15,035 nt of DNA. Origin: Bdellovibrio sp. (lineage in GTDB: Bacteria; Bdellovibrionota; Bdellovibrionia; Bdellovibrionales; Bdellovibrionaceae). Below the pieces are notes generated by a model. That model did not search any database and was not told the DNA's origin. It was given only the letters and a program-made list of their open reading frames with translations. Location of the stretch: NCBI GenBank assembly GCA_017745015.1, contig JAGIAF010000052.1, positions 1 to 15,035 on the forward strand. The letters run 5' to 3'. Below are positions 12,786 to 15,035 of this stretch, piece after piece. Each line of letters starts with the position of its first letter. Position 1 is the first letter of the stretch. Both the position numbers and the translations under genes were made by a program.

Positions 12786-14936
12786 ATGTCTATGCAAGAA
12801 AGTATCAGAATTGTTCCTCAAGGTGATGTCGCTGTTGTCGAGTTCGACCTTGTGGGTGAAAAAGTAAATAAATTCTCAACACCGGTTATGATGCGTCTTA
12901 AAGACGTAGTAGAAGAACTAAAAAAATCTTCTTACAAAGCGGTGATCTTCAAATCAAGCAAGCCGAAAATTTTTATCGCGGGTGCGGATATTGAAGAGAT
13001 CAAGGGCATGACAACGAAAGGCCAGTTCGAGGCTGCTGTTGGTGCGGGTCAAGGTATTATGAACATGATCGAAGATTTGCCAATGCCAACAATCGCATCT
13101 ATCAACGGTGCTTGTATGGGTGGCGGTTGTGAATTCATCATGTCTTGCGATTACCGTATCGCTTCAGAAGATTCTTCAACTAAGATCGGTCTTCCGGAAA
13201 TTCAGTTGGGTATCTTGCCAGGTTTTGGCGGTACTCAGCGTATGCCTCGTATTATCGGTCTGCAAGCGGCTTTGGATATCATTCTTGCTGGTAAAGCAGT
13301 GAATGCTAAAAAGGCATTGAAGTCTGGTTTGGTGGATAAAGTTGTTCATCCGAATATGCTTGATGATCAAGCGATGAAATGGGCCAAAGAAATTATCGCC
13401 GGTGGTGGTAAAAAACGTCGTAAGAAATTCCAACCTCAAGGCCTTGTGAACAAGATCCTTGAAGGCATGGGTAAAGGCGTTGTTTTCAAAAAAGCTAAAG
13501 AAGGCGTTTTGAAGGCTACGAAAGGTCACTATCCAGCTCCTTTGAAAGCTTTGGAAGTGATTCAAAAAACATACGGCATGTCAGATCGTGAAGCGGGTAT
13601 GCGCATTGAGCGCGAAGGCTTCTGCGAACTTGGTGTTACAGACACTTCTAAAAACTTGATCCACGTTTACTATTTGACTGAGATGGTTAAAAAGCAAACG
13701 GGCGTCTCAGGCGTTGATGTAAAGCCTAAAGACGTAAAAAGCTTGGGTATCCTTGGTGCGGGTACGATGGGTGGCGGTATTGCTTACGTAGCTGCTGACA
13801 AAGGCATCCAGGTGCGTATGAAAGACTTGAATCAAGATGCTCTTGGTAAAGGTTTGAAACACGCCAGCGACTTGTGGATGAAGCTTTTGAAGCGTAAATC
13901 CATCGACAAATATCAATACCAACAAAAAATGGACGCTGTGTCTGTAACAACGGACTATTCAGGTTTCAAAAACTTGGACGTTGTTGTTGAGGCCATCGTT
14001 GAAGACATGGGTATTAAGCAAAAAGTTATCGGTGAGTGTGCAGGTCAAATGCGCCCTGATGCAATTATCGCGACGAACACGTCTTCCTTGTCAGTGACTG
14101 AAATGGCGAAAGGTCATCCACGTCCTGAGTATTTCGCAGGTATGCACTTCTTCAATCCGGTGAATAAAATGCCGTTGGTTGAAGTGATTCGCGGTGAAAA
14201 GACATCGGATGAAACGATTGCGACAATCTTTGAGCTCACTAAGAAAATGGGAAAAATGCCGGTTGTTGTAAAAGACGGCCCAGGCTTCCTAGTTAATCGT
14301 CTCCTTTTGCCTTACATGGCGGAAGCTGCGTTTTTGATGCAAGAAGGTATGAGCATTGAAGTTGTCGATAAGGCTTACGTAAAAGAATTCGGTATGCCAA
14401 TGGGTCCATTCGAATTGATGGACGAAGTCGGTCTCGATGTTTGTATCAAAGTTCTTAAGATCTTCAAAAAAGCTTTCGGTGAGCGCATTGAAATGGCTCC
14501 ATGTATGGAAGCTCTTGAGAAGTCCGGCCGCTTAGGTCGTAAGAATGGCAAAGGTTTCTATTCTTACGGTGAGGATGGCAAACGCGGTGATGTAGATCAA
14601 TCTGTGTATGCGGCGTTGGGTCTTGGTGCTCCAACGAATCCTCTTCAAGCTAAAGAGTGTATTGAACGTGGCGTATTCGCCATGGTGAATGAATGTTCAT
14701 TGGCTTTGATCGAAGATCACATCGTAGAGCTTCCGCACGAAGTTGATTTGGGTATGATCATGGGTACGGGCTTCCCACCATTCAGAGGTGGTTTGCTTAA
14801 GTACGCTGATACCTTGGGTTCGCAATACATCGCTGATCAGTTGGCGACTTATGCGACTTCTAGAAATGCAAAACGCCTTAAGCCAGCGACGCCTTTAACC
14901 AACATGGCTAAGAACAACGCCAAGTTTTACAAATAG
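12786..14936 (+). CDS. fadJ: Multifunctional enoyl-CoA hydratase / 3-hydroxyacyl-CoA dehydrogenase (FadJ-type)
   Basis: The 716-residue product is full length for the alpha subunit of the fatty-acid oxidation complex. Residues 1-190 are a crotonase domain, with oxyanion-hole IAGADI (64-69), GGGCE with E116 and LPEIQLGILPGFGGT with E138, the two catalytic glutamates. A linker with a basic KKRRKK patch (209-214) follows. The dehydrogenase part starts with NAD loop GILGAGTMGGG (321-331) and has NTSSLSVTEMA (431-441), H454 and E466 in MHFFNPVNKMPLVEVI and GPGFLVNR (498-505). Two C-terminal helical dehydrogenase repeats complete it. It hydrates enoyl-CoA and oxidises 3-hydroxyacyl-CoA with NAD, handing product to FadI. 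I chose the ATG at 12786, seven bases after AGGAG plus TT. A TTG at 12765 would place the ribosome site inside the gene. Confidence 0.95.
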   Translation: MSMQESIRIVPQGDVAVVEFDLVGEKVNKFSTPVMMRLKDVVEELKKSSYKAVIFKSSKPKIFIAGADIEEIKGMTTKGQFEAAVGAGQGIMNMIEDLPMPTIASINGACMGGGCEFIMSCDYRIASEDSSTKIGLPEIQLGILPGFGGTQRMPRIIGLQAALDIILAGKAVNAKKALKSGLVDKVVHPNMLDDQAMKWAKEIIAGGGKKRRKKFQPQGLVNKILEGMGKGVVFKKAKEGVLKATKGHYPAPLKALEVIQKTYGMSDREAGMRIEREGFCELGVTDTSKNLIHVYYLTEMVKKQTGVSGVDVKPKDVKSLGILGAGTMGGGIAYVAADKGIQVRMKDLNQDALGKGLKHASDLWMKLLKRKSIDKYQYQQKMDAVSVTTDYSGFKNLDVVVEAIVEDMGIKQKVIGECAGQMRPDAIIATNTSSLSVTEMAKGHPRPEYFAGMHFFNPVNKMPLVEVIRGEKTSDETIATIFELTKKMGKMPVVVKDGPGFLVNRLLLPYMAEAAFLMQEGMSIEVVDKAYVKEFGMPMGPFELMDEVGLDVCIKVLKIFKKAFGERIEMAPCMEALEKSGRLGRKNGKGFYSYGEDGKRGDVDQSVYAALGLGAPTNPLQAKECIERGVFAMVNECSLALIEDHIVELPHEVDLGMIMGTGFPPFRGGLLKYADTLGSQYIADQLATYATSRNAKRLKPATPLTNMAKNNAKFYK

Positions 14937-14971
14937 AACTTATGTGATAGTTGTTGATAACCTTACTAAGC

Positions 14972-15006
14972 AAAAGCCGGAGCTAAAAACTCCGGCTTTT
15001 TCTTTT
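14972..15006 (+). terminator. Intrinsic terminator of fadIJ
   Basis: AAAAGCCGGAG (14972-14982) and CTCCGGCTTTT (14990-15000) form a perfect 11-base-pair stem with a seven-base loop, followed by TCTTTT. It lies 36 bases after the fadJ stop. The remaining bases to 15035 show nothing I can name. Confidence 0.95.
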
Positions 15007-15035
15007 GTCTCAACTACATCTTAGCAATCAATACA

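Noticed and set aside
1..15035. Mobile elements, CRISPR arrays, tRNA or rRNA genes
   Set aside because: No transposase or integrase frames, no regularly spaced direct repeats and no cloverleaf or rRNA-like segments were seen. Nearly all DNA is accounted for by protein genes with short gaps.

Overview
The window is an ordinary, gene-dense stretch of bacterial chromosome of moderate GC, with ten complete protein genes, two more secreted-protein genes that I can only partly interpret, and one gene cut by the left edge. No RNA genes, insertion sequences, CRISPR arrays or prophage genes are visible. The gene style (chemotaxis CheY/CheX, several exported hydrolases, a full fatty-acid oxidation pair, TTG starts with strong Shine-Dalgarno sites) suggests a Gram-negative delta-type bacterium, most likely a Bdellovibrio-like predator. 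That placement rests on protein style, not on a marker gene.

Left part (1-1768): a leftward operon of cheY, cheX and a partial gene for a degenerate receiver protein. The last two are joined by a one-base stop/start overlap. A palindrome-containing intergenic region separates it from a rightward gene for a stand-alone LuxR-type DNA-binding protein (1769-2161), which ends at a good intrinsic terminator. A hotdog acyl-CoA thioesterase follows on the same strand (2272-2745).

Middle part (2749-9852, all leftward): a small exported protein overlapping the end of an exported lysozyme-like (SLT) protein, then the GTPase HflX, an exported subtilase, and a MaeB-type malic enzyme fused to a phosphotransacetylase-like domain. 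The leaders of hflX and of the subtilase carry sizeable inverted repeats. The hflX repeat covers its ribosome binding site. Two hairpins, the second with a T tract, close the malic enzyme gene.

Right part (10063-15035, all rightward): an exported trypsin-fold serine protease, then fadI-fadJ, the trifunctional fatty-acid beta-oxidation module, preceded by a candidate operator and closed by a strong terminator. Thioesterase, thiolase, multifunctional hydratase/dehydrogenase and malic enzyme together fit an organism living on lipids and C4 acids. The two proteases and the lysozyme-like protein fit breakdown of macromolecules outside the cytoplasm.

I did not find a clear new multi-gene system. 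The observations most worth checking are the RBS-masking hairpin before hflX, the pseudo-receiver next to CheX, the candidate fadIJ operator, the structured subtilase leader, and the SLT-like/small exported protein pair.
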